Source: Lottia gigantea (taxonomy: Eukaryota > Mollusca > Gastropoda > Lottiidae). Taken from it: a stretch of 64,000 nucleotides of DNA. Shown here piece after piece: positions 25,830 through 38,800 of the stretch (positions within the stretch are counted from its first letter, which is position 1; each line of letters starts with the position of its first letter). The translations under genes were made by a program, and so were the position numbers. The notes beneath the pieces are model-generated. The model was not told where the DNA came from. It made no database searches and saw only the letters and a program-made list of their open reading frames with translations. The DNA lies in contig NW_008708337.1 in assembly GCF_000327385.1 (NCBI RefSeq), forward strand, positions 53,629 to 117,628. Reading direction: 5' to 3'.

Positions 25830-26045
25830 AATTGTTCAACCTCAGCCTGTTCAGACATAGTTTAACTGTTAAGATATAATTCAGCCTGTTCAGACATAGT
25901 TTAACCTGCTAAGATATAATTCAGCCTGTTCAGACATAGTTCAGCTTGTTAAGATATAGTTCAACCTTTTTAGATTTAGTTCAACCTGTTTGAAAATAGT
26001 TCGCTCTGTTTAAATACTGTTTAACCTGTTTAGATATCAGCCTGA
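25830..26045. repeat. Degenerate tandem array of about 33-bp units
   Basis: Six or seven units of the type CAGCCTGTTCAGACATAGTT follow each other with spacing of about 30-35 bp, becoming more diverged to the right (CTGTTTAAATACTG, CTGTTTAGATATC). Confidence 0.8.
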
Positions 26046-27089
26046 TTTAAGAAAGTTTAGGTTCATTCCTCGGCATGGGGTAAAGAGTCAAGGTTCGGGG
26101 TGTAACCTTTATTTTTGTTAGTATAAGAAAAAAATCCTTTAAGAAGGTAGGGCGTCAAAAACCCACCCAAAAAAAAAACATTCATGTTATAAAATAATTA
26201 TTGTACAGTACGAGAATCACAATCGACCTTGTTTTAGCTTGGTCAGTGTAATTTAAAGTTTATATCTAAGTAGGCTAAAATAATAAAGTAAATTACTTTA
26301 TGTAAAATCATGAATAGGAATATGAATTTGAAAATTAAAATGAACTAACTGCAAACTGTTAAGCACAATATGATTGATTGAAAAATTTTGAGAGAAATTT
26401 AATCTATATTTTGAAGTTATACTGACTGCAATAAGCGTTTGTTGGGGGTTTTAGTGTGTTTTTTGTATGGAATACTACAACTTGGTTGACATTCACATCC
26501 CATTGTTCTTTATAAACGTTTGAACAATTGATGAGCTGTTTGAAAATAGTTGACACTCTGAAAATTTTTCGGAGTCACACATAAGAAATTGTGGCATTCT
26601 TTTGAATTTTTTTTTAGAAGTCGTTTGTACGAAAGGTTCATTGTTTCGTTTGAATTTTGCGAAAACTTTTCGCTCAACATTTTTGAAGAAGAAATCTACT
26701 AAGCCCCCACCCCATCCGGGGGTATCTTAGCTAGAGCATATGTCACAAGAACACTTCAATTCAGTTTATTTACCTTTACGTATCTGTTCATGTACTTGAC
26801 TCTATTGTGGTCTATTCATTTCTGAATAAATCCATCTCAAGAAGGGGGTCAACGGGGATGATATTAATGTTTAACATCTAGTAGCTTTTCGTGTTTGTTC
26901 AAGTACATTTTTTTTTCTTTTAGAAAAGATCTGATGAGAGTCGGATTGATTATATCGTAATGTTGATTTGGTTGATATATGCAAAATACCTATTAGTATT
27001 TTATTATCAATTTTGGCTGCATTGACTTATTTATAAGCGGCTAAGCACATTTCATTAGCGTTATTATAGCGTTCTCTGTCAAATTAGCT

Positions 27090-28095
27090 CGCAGAGTTTG
27101 CGTGGTGTAATTATAGCTTATATATCCGACTAGCCATAAGATTTCCAACTGTGCTTGGTGTAAAGATAGCTTTCTCTGTCCAATTAGCCACTAAAATATC
27201 TTAAACTTTGTTTTGTTTAAATTTAGCTTTGTGTATTCAAACCAGAATATTGAAAATTTTGCTTGTAAATTGTGCTTGGTGTAATGATAGCTTTCTATGT
27301 CCAATTAGCCACCAGAATTGTGCTTTGTGTTAGATGGTGATGAGAACATAAATAGTCCTATAAAAACAAAGCAAGGTTTAAGATAAAACTAGGTGCAAGT
27401 TAAAGTTTAACATAATTAGATAATGTATGTTAATTATAAATGACTAACATAAAATAGATTGTGAACTATATACATGATGTAATTATTATTATGTATCCAG
27501 TTAACCAGCAGATAGTAAACTGTGTTTCTGTGTCAAATTAAGTTGAGTATTATTGTCGGATTTCTAATATTGGGGACACCGCCAGAATTTTATAACCTAA
27601 ACCGTTCGATCACGATTTATTCTGTATTTGTACTGAAGCTTTAGAGATTTAAAGCCCTTTTTTTTGTATATAAATAATAAGATATTCACCTGACATATTT
27701 GATATTCAAGATAAATATTATATAACTGTCTATACTAACCAAATATTGACAAGGGAGTTTCATATTTCTTACAGTTTTTAAGAATATTATTTCTTTTACA
27801 ATTTCTCGTACAACGACCGAACTCGTGGTATGCCACCCGAAGTGGAAATAGGTATATAAATTGAATGAAGCGCGACACCTACTTATATTTGGATATTATT
27901 GTAACAAAACATATACTTAAACTTCATATTTTATATACCAATTTCATTATAGCCAGCAGAGTGTACACTGTGTGTAATGAAAACACCGTTTGAAGAATGT
28001 AAACTGTGCTTGTTGTAATGATATTACAATTAACCACCAGAAGATTGTTAACTGTACTAGATGTAATGATATCTTTCTCTGTCCAAGTAGACACT
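27090..28095. repeat. Loose repeats of a GTAATGATAGC motif
   Basis: The phrases GTGTAATGATAGCTTTC and TGTCCAATTAGCCAC recur with variation near 27105, 27160, 27270, 28015 and 28055, separated by unrelated AT-rich sequence. Origin unknown. Confidence 0.6.
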
Positions 28096-28855
28096 ATATT
28101 TTGTTATAAATATATTAAAGGGGTATTCAGTTTTCATTACCACTAATGAGTACTAATTGTTAATTAAGCGTTTTGACATAGTTTTGGTGTTTATCTTTAT
28201 TAATAGTAAATAAGTACATTGGAGCCTCGTTATCCACACATTCCCGTTCGCAATAAAATCGTGCGGTTTAACGAAAATCCGGATAGTTGAAACATGCAAT
28301 TCTATAAGTAGAGTTATGTCCGTTCCTATTAGGAAACATGTCACGTGCGTAACATGTGATAAACATATGTGTACTTTATAAGGCCAGTACGTCGTGAAGA
28401 ACCCCAATTGTTTATAATTTTTCATTTCATTTCACTATCATAGCATGATAATAACAATATCATTCCTTAGATTTCGGATTCGCCAATGCATAAACATAAT
28501 TACCGTGCCGTATCATCGTAGCGATAATGTTTGATGTGTTCCGTAGCCATGATGGAATTCGAGTATGACTGAACGAAAAATTGAATTTAAGTATTACTGA
28601 ACGAAAGATCATTAAATTAACCGCATATTCTCAAATAACGATCAACGAGTAATGTAATATGCTATTCCATAAAGAGGCCCATATACATAGCAATTCATAA
28701 TATACAATATATACAGTAATAATAATAATATAATAATTGAATCTGGATTATGGGACGGTCAATGATAATAATATGGCAATGAAAAAATCAAAATAAGTTA
28801 AATCTTCATAACTTATCAAAAAGTCATCACTTTGATGTAAATGTCATTGTCTTAT

Positions 28856-29265
28856 CTATATACCAGTGGCTACCAGACTTTCACTATTGTTAATGTTACA
28901 ACCCCATTCCTGAATATTTATGTCTAATAAGCGACGTTTTATACTGTTAAGGAAACTGTCTGTATCTCTAATATTTTGGAAGTCCCATGCACAGCCGAAT
29001 CCAATTGAAGTAAGGATAATCCTGACCTTGGTAGCCCATGTTATTCTGCCAGCAGAATCAAGTCTCTTTAACATAAATTATTAAAAACTTTCTTGGGTTT
29101 CCTATTAGTAAGTTTAATCCAGTATTTGATACATATAGCATAGTACATAGTACGACCACATTCCCCTAAAGTTCCTGCTGTGGTACTAGACTTATGAATT
29201 CCGAGTACAAATTTACAATATTGAGAGTTTACATTTTGAACTTCAAACGCCCCCTGACCCGGCAC
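28856..29265 (-). mobile_element. LINE reverse transcriptase C-terminal fragment
   Basis: On the minus strand 29265-29068 gives SQYCKFVLGIHKSSTTAGT, then LGECGRTMYYAICIKYWIKL, and 29074-28856 gives WATKVRIILTSIGFGCAWD, then FLNSIKRRLLDINIQEW. This is the region after the palm in ORF2 of many invertebrate non-LTR retrotransposons (a trigger for recognition is the CKxxLGxxKxxxxxxxxxELGR pattern). The two parts lie in different frames, meeting near 29070, so the copy is dead. Neither the 5' part nor the 3' tail is visible. Confidence 0.65.
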
Positions 29266-29807
29266 TTTACCTCCCAGATTCGGATTCCTGACGAAAAATG
29301 CCTCTAGAAAAGTTAACTCAGATTTTGCCCCCTCTCGGGTGACAATACCCCCCTTCTCCCTCTGGTCTATAATACGTAGACATATTTCTCTACAATTATT
29401 CGTTCATTTTACTCAAATCCGTACTCTACTTTTCTAACAACCCTCAAAAAGCATAACAAACTTAAAAACCTTGTATGTTTTTAAATATTGTTGGCGTTTG
29501 GAAATTCACGGCTGGTTTTTTTTAGTTGAAACTGTCCGATACTTTAAAGGGCACATTTCTCTAGATTTTGGTGCATAGTTTTCACAAATTTGAACAAAAC
29601 TTTTTTTTTGACCTCCAAAAAAGCGGAATATCCTTTAAATCAAATAATATCCCTTATTTTACTTTCAGATAATAAAATTGGCTAACAAGTTATAAATGTG
29701 TAAAGAGCAAGTATACAAATATTGTTAAAACACGACAGACGAAAAGAATATCTGATAAACACAAACTACCAGTTTACATTTCAAATAGAGGCGATAGAGG
29801 ACCCAAT

Positions 29808-32800
29808 ATGTCAGAGGAATCTAACAAACCCACAAACCCAATCGAATTGAAACATTACAAGTCAACAGATGATGGGGAAGGAAAAGATAACCCCGGTTTT
29901 ACTTCATCCTTAGATTCTGTAAGTATATTAATTACTCTATATTAAACATAAAGAGCTTAGACTTTATCAATAAGTCAACTATATGTGTGCGCGTGTGGAG
30001 TTTAAGCAATTTGCGCTCGTAAGGTGTCTTAGCAATGTGTGCATGCACTATGTTTAAGCTTTGACTTAACAAAAAGATTTAAGCAATGTTCGTGCAAAGA
30101 ATCGAGCAATGTACTCTCTAGTAGTCTGAGCAATGCGTGCAAGTGATTTCCACACACTAGCTAGCTAGAGGAGTCTCTATTTACACGATATTCCTTGCTG
30201 TATTTCTTTCCACGTACTCATATAGTGTTTGGGTTTTTTTTAGTTGGGTGAAAAAGAACAGGGTTTGAGGAAGAGAAATGGCGTCGACCCTGAAAATCTC
30301 CCACCGGAGTATAAATTGCAAGACGATGATGAAGTAGATAACTATAATTGTTGTTCCCGACAAGTGCTGAAAAGTCAAAATGGCGCAATATCACTCTGGA
30401 ACAATCACAAAACACGGATATTTAGACCATTTTTGGTTTTGTTATTTTGTGTTTACGTAGTCTATTTTATCTATGCCATGTACTACCGTTTTGGAGATGA
30501 AGGATCGTATCGACTGCTCGGTTATACAATTTTAGGGACAGTGCTACTTTTCATTCATTTTTGTTGGAAATATATCTCACCATATACTACTGTTTTATCA
30601 GAGAAGATTTCCAGCAACAAAAATCAAACAGTGAATAAAGCCATTAGATGGTAAGAAGTTACACACTTTTCATGTAATCTAGTTCGTAAAACCATTAAAA
30701 TAGAAATCTGAAGTAAAAAAAAAAGAGGCAATCGGGTTACCGTCTAGGTAACTTTGACTCTATATTTTGACTAAATCAGCTGTCTGATATTTGAAAAAGG
30801 GGTGTAAACTCGGATAAGTATATACACTTTGACAAGAAAAAGTTTTTTAATAACAGTATTTTATTAATATAAAAACGAAAGGGGTTGGTGAACAGGCTTT
30901 CGCCTATATAAACCCTCTCCCGAAAAAATCGAAGATTCTAAATACTTTGAAGTTACTGTGTTTCATTTGTTCAATATGGGACGGCTACTTAGCGATATAA
31001 TTGAAGCCTTAAACAACCAAATCAGTAAATTACAAGTACAGTATAATTGCAAAAATAGTGCACAGGCGTGTATAATGCGCACCCCTTCTTTAACTTTTCG
31101 TAAGTATAAATAAGATTATTAAATGAAAAATTGAATTATATTTTCAGGTTTTTGTACATAGCTGCTGTTGTGATTATTATTACTACGTTAATAGTTTATG
31201 TTGTTTTGGAGAGACCCGAACACCTAGTATCACTCGGCGGTTTGACAGCTTTTATTTTACTCACATATCTTACATCTGTCAATCCAGCCAAGGTTAGTAC
31301 AGAGCGCTAAACTACTAAATGGAACTACAATGCACTGAATTCTGAAATCCAAGTATTCCGACAGTCTGCAATATTTGGATAATAGGGATTGTCAGCCTTA
31401 TTGAATACATTGGTTCCTAATGACCACCAAAAATGCCCTGAGCTTCCATGTTTTCATGTGTTGGATGGGGGCACAAAAGAAGACAGAAGACAAACTATTA
31501 GAAGAGAAACTATACGAGAAATCAATGGACACGCCCCTCCAAACCAATTTTGCAACAGTGTTTCATACACATGTTAGAAATCCTTACAATTTCACGTAAA
31601 ATATCAGAATGTTTTTCTATATTTTAGGTGAATTGGCATCCCATATTTTGGGGTTTAACTTTACAGTATTTCTTTGCTTTGATTATTTTGAAAACAACGC
31701 CCGGTAGAGATCTGTTTCAATGGCTAGGTGATCGAGTCACTGAGTTCCTTGCTTATTCTGATCGAGGAGCAAAATTTGTTTTTGGTGAAACAACCTATCT
31801 CAACCATTTCTTTGCATTTAAAGTAAGTTTATTTTATTACAAAAATATTACATTACAAAAACCAACGTTGAGTGTGTCAAAGTTGAAAAAATCTATTTCA
31901 TTTGCAAATACTTTTTCAACACATTGTTAATAACAAAATTAATGCGGATACAGCTACTAAGAGGCGTATCTGACTTTTCAAGTTATTTATAGTGGAAACT
32001 TATTGTTAATACCTATGAACATGTTTTTACCGCAACCCCAGGGTGAATTCACAAATGGCAGAAACTACGTTCTTGATGGCACTTTAAAATTTAAAAAAAG
32101 TCATGAGGACCTTTTTCTTTATACAATTCCAGGTGATGCCAGTTGTGACTTTCTTCAGTACATTTATAGCTGTTCTCTATTATCTGGGAATCATGCAGGC
32201 TATTGTTAAAGTATTTGGAAGATTTCTCAGTTTTTGTCTGGGAACCACACCAGCAGAATCTTTAAATGCTGCAGGAAACATCTTTGTTGGCATGGTAAGT
32301 CTTAATTCGTATACTAAGCTATTTTCTGTTAAAAATACATATAGTTGTAAGGTAAATCATTTACAAAGAAAAGTCCAAACTTCAGCGCCCATGCTTAAAA
32401 ATACTATTATGTTACGAAATGAGAACCCCCTTTTCCAATTTTGAGTAATATACCACTAAAACGAAGCAGTTGTCTGGTTTATATTTTAACGCAATATCTA
32501 CGAGCTACTAACAAGTACTTCAGTAACAGATTTCATAACATATGTTGTATTATAGACTGAAGCCCCCTTGATGATCAAACCATTTTTACCAATCATGACC
32601 AAATCTGAACTATGTGCTGTTATGGTGGGTGGATTTGCTACTATTGCTGGTAGTGTATTTGGTGCTTATCTTAGTTATGGGGTGAGTACACAACATAGTT
32701 TTCATTTATCGGTTGTAACAACTTGATCCAGCTAACCCATATTATGTCATAAAGAATATTAACCTCCATTAATAATCAACTTGACCATAAAGCGATCATA

Positions 32801-35800
32801 TGTCGTACCAAATGGGTAGGAGTATAGGAGATGTTACTTAATTAGGGGAGTATGAGCGTTTTGGATTCTAGATAAGATCCATTAGACTATTACTAGTTTT
32901 GCTAAATCCAGATAAGAATTATCTCATATGAATTATGACAAATAGTGAATGGGAGTAAGTTATTGTCATCTTTATACGCCCACGTGAAATGTTATGAGTT
33001 ATTGCCCTTGGTCTTGAGAACGCTTTCAATTTTTTGTTTGTAAAGACTCTTGAAAGTACAATTCTTGACGGATTTTGACGAAACTTGTCATGAGTGTTTG
33101 ATATCACCCAAGGATAAGCCCAATTGAAAATCAGAAAAATATTTAGTATGAGTTATTGCCCCTGTGTTTTATCTCGAAAACACTCCAGGAGGTACAGCTC
33201 TTTACAGATTTTGACGCAATTTGGGGTGAAAATGTTTCATAGGAATTATTAGTAGTATATGTCTTTTCGGATATGACGCATTTCACTTCTGCGCATGCGC
33301 AGCTTTTTCAATGCGTCATATCCGAAAAGACACAACTGTTAAAATGTATTATAACAGACTTCCCGAAACTGTTAAAAATGTATTATAACAGACTCCCCAA
33401 ACTGTTAAAAATGTATTATAACACACTCCCACCCCAAACTGTATTATAAATTACCCAAACCACAGACAAGAATCACTAAAAATAATACAGTATAAAATAA
33501 TCGCATTAAAAATGTCTTTAATTTTAAAACACGAAAAAAAAAATTCGAAGGAGACGGTTTCTTCTCTGCGCTAACATCTCTCATCCCCAAAGTGGCCAAT
33601 TAGCGATGCAGTGAAAAAATCTGACGAACTTAAAGAACTGCAGCTAATAAGAGAACTAAGAAACAAGAGACTAGAACGACAAGCCCTAGAAAAACAAGGA
33701 AAAGGGTTTAAAATCATTGGATAAAAATGGCAAGCAAAAATTACAGATTGGATCCAATCTTTCAATTGTATGATCCGATTCAATATTCGTTCAACAAGAA
33801 GAAAGAGGATTACGTAATCATCTCACCATCGGTAGGGACAAAGACCCAAATAAACGACGGAGGAAGAGTTACCTTTGAAATTAATTCGTTGTCCAATTGG
33901 TTGCTGCTTTCCGATGCCCATTTCCGATGCGATTTCAAAATCAAAGACGCCGCTCAGAATCGAATTCATCAAACCAACACGACTTTAGAAAACAACTTCT
34001 TTCCGTCTTTATTCAGCGAAATGGTTTTGGAAGCTGGTTCAAATTCGATAGAGACCATAAAACACCCCGGCGAGTTTGACACAATGTTGAAAACGGTTCT
34101 GTATCCCAAAAACTACGATTCAGTTTCGGGATGGATTCCCGATGTCGGTGACGGAGAAGTTTTAAAAGAACCGGTCAGAACTGTAGCAAATGACGCAGAC
34201 CTTGCTAGGATAAGGGTAGTTGCTAGAAACACACTGGAAAGAGTGACTCGCGGAGTAAATCACGGATTTGAAAAACGAGCTCTACAATACAACAACGTTG
34301 TCGAGAACAACAGATGGGGTAATTACGTTAATTGGAAGTTGTATCCTTTATTTGGTCTCTTGGAACACAGAAAGGTTTCCATAGGTTTACCGTATAAAAT
34401 TCATTTGCAAAGAGAAATCAACGACAACAAGATATTCTTTGGTGAAAACAACTCTGACGCTAAATTGGAAATAACGAATATCCAACTTTACATACCGGTA
34501 ATCACTCCTTCCGTAGAAGTGGAAACGAGAATATTCAACTCTTCAACCAAAGACATCGAAATTGCTTTTCTTCGTCGTAACACGGTAGGTAGCATGACTT
34601 TAACGGGAGAATCCACCACGTGGCCAATCACCAACACCGTCAAACCAGCGAGATATCTAATGGTCGGTTTCAAAAACTTGCCAGACTCTCAGACAAACAA
34701 CAACAACATTTTCAGAGTGGCATTGAACCATACTCAAGATCCCATCATTCGCAAAGTTCAAGTCAGATTGAACAACGATAATTATCCCAATCAACCTTTG
34801 ACAATTGATCCTTCCAAAAAAGATTACAACGAATTGTACAGAAACTATAAAAACATGTGCGAATTGTTTGGAAATGCGCCTCAGTTTGAATACACAGATT
34901 TTTCACTAAATCATCCAATCTTTTGTTTCGATCTGTCAGCTCATCAAGAAGATCTTTTCAAAACAGGGGTAAACATAAATATTTACATCGATAAAACACA
35001 AGGAAATTTTACCGGCTACTGTTTATTGCTGGAAGAAGCAAAACATTTCATTAAAATATCAGATAGAAGAATGATAAGAATTGAATAAAAAAACACCCTT
35101 TAAAAATGAAACCAGAAACTTTAGTTATGAAAATAATAGAAGCTATGGAAACGAATTCGCTGACTCTAATAACTTACAACGGTAAAAAAGTGCATATAAC
35201 CCAAAAGATTATCGATAAATACAAACATTACAAAGTCAGAGACGATATAGACTTGGAAAGAATTGATGAGAATTTAACTAAAAAAGGTGGATTTTTACCT
35301 TTCTTACCTTTAATCTTTGCTGGTTTAGCTGCAGCCGGTGCAACTGCTGGTGGAGCTGCTGGGATAGCCAGAGCTGTCAACGATAAGAAAGCTGAAGCCG
35401 CTGCAAACGCCGAAGCACGTAGACACAATTTGGCAATGGAAAGAGAAGCACGAGGAGGTTCGGGAGTATGAGATATATTAGGGACGGTTAAAGAATTCGG
35501 ACAAAGATTTGGCGAAGAAACCAAGAAAACCGTTAAAGAGGGATTAAGCAAATTAATAGATAAAATCGACACTGGAGAAATGAAGGTCAAACACAAGGGC
35601 AACGCCATATTTTTTAAAAACATACGTTCGNNNNNNNNNNNNNNNNNNNNNNNNNNNNNNNNNNNNNNNNNNNNNNNNNNNNNNNNNNNNNNNNNNNNNN
35701 NNNNNNNNNNNNNNNNNNNNNNNNNNNNNNNNNNNNNNNNNNNNNNNNNNNNNNNNNNNNNNNNNNNNNNNNNNNNNNNNNNNNNNNNNNNNNNNNNNNN

Positions 35801-38800
35801 NNNNNNNNNNNNNNNNNNNNNNNNNNNNNNNNNNNNNNNNNNNNNNNNNNNNNNNNNNNNNNNNNNNNNNNNNNNNNNNNNNNNNNNNNNNNNNNNNNNN
35901 NNNNNNNNNNNNNNNNNNNNNNNNNNNNNNNNNNNNNNNNNNNNNNNNNNNNNNNNNNNNNNNNNNNNNNNNNNNNNNNNNNNNNNNNNNNNNNNNNNNN
36001 NNNNNNNNNNNNNNNNNNNNNNNNNNNNNNNNNNNNNNNNNNNNNNNNNNNNNNNNNNNNNNNNNNNNNNNNNNNNNNNNNNNNNNNNNNNNNNNNNNNN
36101 NNNNNNNTGTCTATATTGATAGCAATCGAAAGAACTTAATATTGTTTGACGACTGCGTAGCGCAAAGAAATCAAACTGTTCAACAAGAATTCTTCACCAA
36201 AGGAAGACATCACAACTGTCACTGCATATACCAATCCCAATCTTTTTACGGGATGGATCCTATGTTCATTAGAAAAAATGCAAATTATTTTTTATTATTT
36301 GAATTAAATGATAAAGATTTATCTCAAATCATTCAGTCTATAAATCACGGAATGGATAGAGATACATTTAAAAAGGTTTGTAAAGCTCAATGGAGAAACC
36401 CAGATGATCATGGATATGTATTTGTAAATACTAGAAAACCTGCGGGAGAAAGAGTTATGATCGATATATGTTAATTTTATTTTTTTTAAAATGACGGATT
36501 GGAATAATTTTTTAAAAAGAAATAGAGAATATATCAAAGCTAAGAATAAAATAAAGACCCAAGTTGAAAATAACATATTACAACAACTCGGATTAACGGA
36601 AAATCTACAGACTCTATTTCAACCCATATTAAAAAGTCAAGAAGATATTAAAAAGAGACTCGCTATAGAACCCACGCCTCGTATAGAACCCACACCTCAT
36701 CACCCCAAAGCGATTGAATATAGTGGTGTTATAATTAGGACAGCAGATGATGTAAAACGTCTTTTTTCAAACCCTAGCCCAGAATTACCAAAAAGCATTT
36801 CACCAATCATTGATGAAGCGGGTTTGTTGTTCAATGGTTTTAGAATAAGATTTAGTACAAATACCCCCGAATTTATAATCGATACAAAAGATTACATATA
36901 CACATTAACGAGAGGGTTAATAGATTTAATGAATGGCGAGGACGTTGAAATTGCCGATTACAAGGATTTAGTAGCATACTCAAAATTTCTACATGCGATC
37001 AGAAAGTCAGGACCCGAAACAAGAAGATTGAAAGAAGTTGATTTATATATAACAAAAGTTATTGAGCAAGAGGAGGTAGATGATTATGCAGAAGATTATC
37101 CACCAATCATACAAGAAATAGACGAATTCGATGATATGGTGGCATCTGGACAAGGTATAACGTTTTTATCCGACAACAATAAAGAATTGCTTAATAGATT
37201 AGAAATAATATTAGCGGCCATGAAAGAAGGTCATCGATCGGACAGACAATACAACGAAGTCAATGACATATTAAAACGACTTTTGGAGAAAGAAATCATC
37301 ACTAAAAAAGACTATATAAACGTCATTAAAAATGTCCAATAAAGAACAATTGTTCGATATCACCTCGAATAAACCAGACATCAAATTGTCTCTAGACTAC
37401 GAGTATGAACTCGATCGCAATAAACAGTACGAACTGGGATTAAAGTATTTCTCCGTTTACAATTCCATTAGAAACATCAACGAAAAAAACAATCAACTAA
37501 AAATATCGACGGATAACGGAGTTACGTTCGAAACCATAAGCTTACTACCGGGAAGCTACGAATACGTAGCCATCAACGAATACCTATCCGAATACGCAGG
37601 AAGCGTGAACGGTAAAAACAATATCGAATTCGAAGGTAATTTGAATCTGAACAAAATAAAACTGATCTTGAGAAATAACAGTCAAGTCGATTTCAACGTA
37701 GAAAATTCGTTGAATGCGTTACTAGGGTTCGATAAACGAATATACGCGCAATCGACATTGGCGCCGCACAAGGCCAACATCGAGAACGACATCGACGTGA
37801 TCAACATTCACTGTAATTTGATCAACGGTGGATTTTTCAACAAGCACAAACGCCAAATCATATACAGCATACCGACTTTTACGGTGCCGATCGGATACAG
37901 AATTATAGAGAAACCGTTTCAAACGACCTATTTACCAGTCAATTCTTTCATGATCAAAGATATAAATCTGGAAATCAAAGACGGTAGAAACAGGTTCATA
38001 GACTTTGGCAACGAAGAAATTGTCATTCAACTTCATTTAAAACAATCTTCATTCTCTTCTTGAATAGTAAGATAATCGAAATCATCAAATTCATAGTTTT
38101 CATCAAAACTATACTCGTCTTTGTCGTTGTAAGGATACATAATTCCTTCACTGTTTGGTGGTTTTCTTTTAACATTATTCAAATAACTTCTAAAAACTTT
38201 AGTTTGTTTATCATTCGGAATAACTACTCCATTGGTGAAACTTTTTCCCCACGGTTTATTAAATTCGTTCGACACATCATGTCCGCTTGCTAACTGAACG
38301 TAATCTTCTACACTTATCTTATCATTAGAATAACCTTTAAACGTTTTCTTTTCTTTTAAGACACCATCAGAAGTCAAAACGATGTTGTATTTGACTTTTG
38401 GTGCTAAATATAAACCAAATATAATTCCACCGTCACCGTAATCGTTTTTATCTTTGCAATAGTCTTTTTCGGAGACCAAACCAGCTCTGTTTAGTTTTTT
38501 CCAATTGTTGGATGAAATGTACAAACTATCGGTGTCGGTATAGTATATTTCGGGTTTATAAAATCCATTTATGACGTGAATGAAATTGTTCATTATTTTT
38601 TTACTGTGAGATAAAACGAATGATCCCAAATGACTAGGTGTTAGTCGTGTAGATTTACTATCTTCGGTAGTAATCTCTTTTTCTTCAATTTCTGTTTCAA
38701 CAATATATTGAGTATCATTAATTTTCTCATAGGTTTTAACACGTGAATCAAAGTTGGCCTGTAAAGTTGCTTCATTCCATAAATGTCTAGTTGTGAATAT

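Larger units (their letters stand above)
21812..28855. other. Seven kilobases with no recognised gene
   Basis: AT-rich sequence with short frames only. A segment at about 22530-22650 (GACATATTTCTCTAAAATTG, AAGAAGCATAACGAAC) has a diverged relative at about 29365-29480, so an unnamed dispersed repeat is present. Two local repeat arrays are listed separately. Confidence 0.5.
33251..33601 (+). repeat. Polinton left terminal inverted repeat
   Basis: About 351 bp that match the reverse complement of 45241-45593 with only a handful of differences. From the end inward it holds a hairpin with a 22-bp stem (33261-33282 with 33310-33331), three copies of a 33-35 bp unit, and the start of a small open segment encoding [15 protein letters not shown]. 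The sequence similarity ends at GGCCAATT. Confidence 0.95.

Noticed and set aside
31628-31930. Read-through ORFs extending several SLC28 exons past their donors
   Set aside because: Each exon ends at a good GT donor, and the extensions are low-complexity intron translation; the spliced joins match the family.
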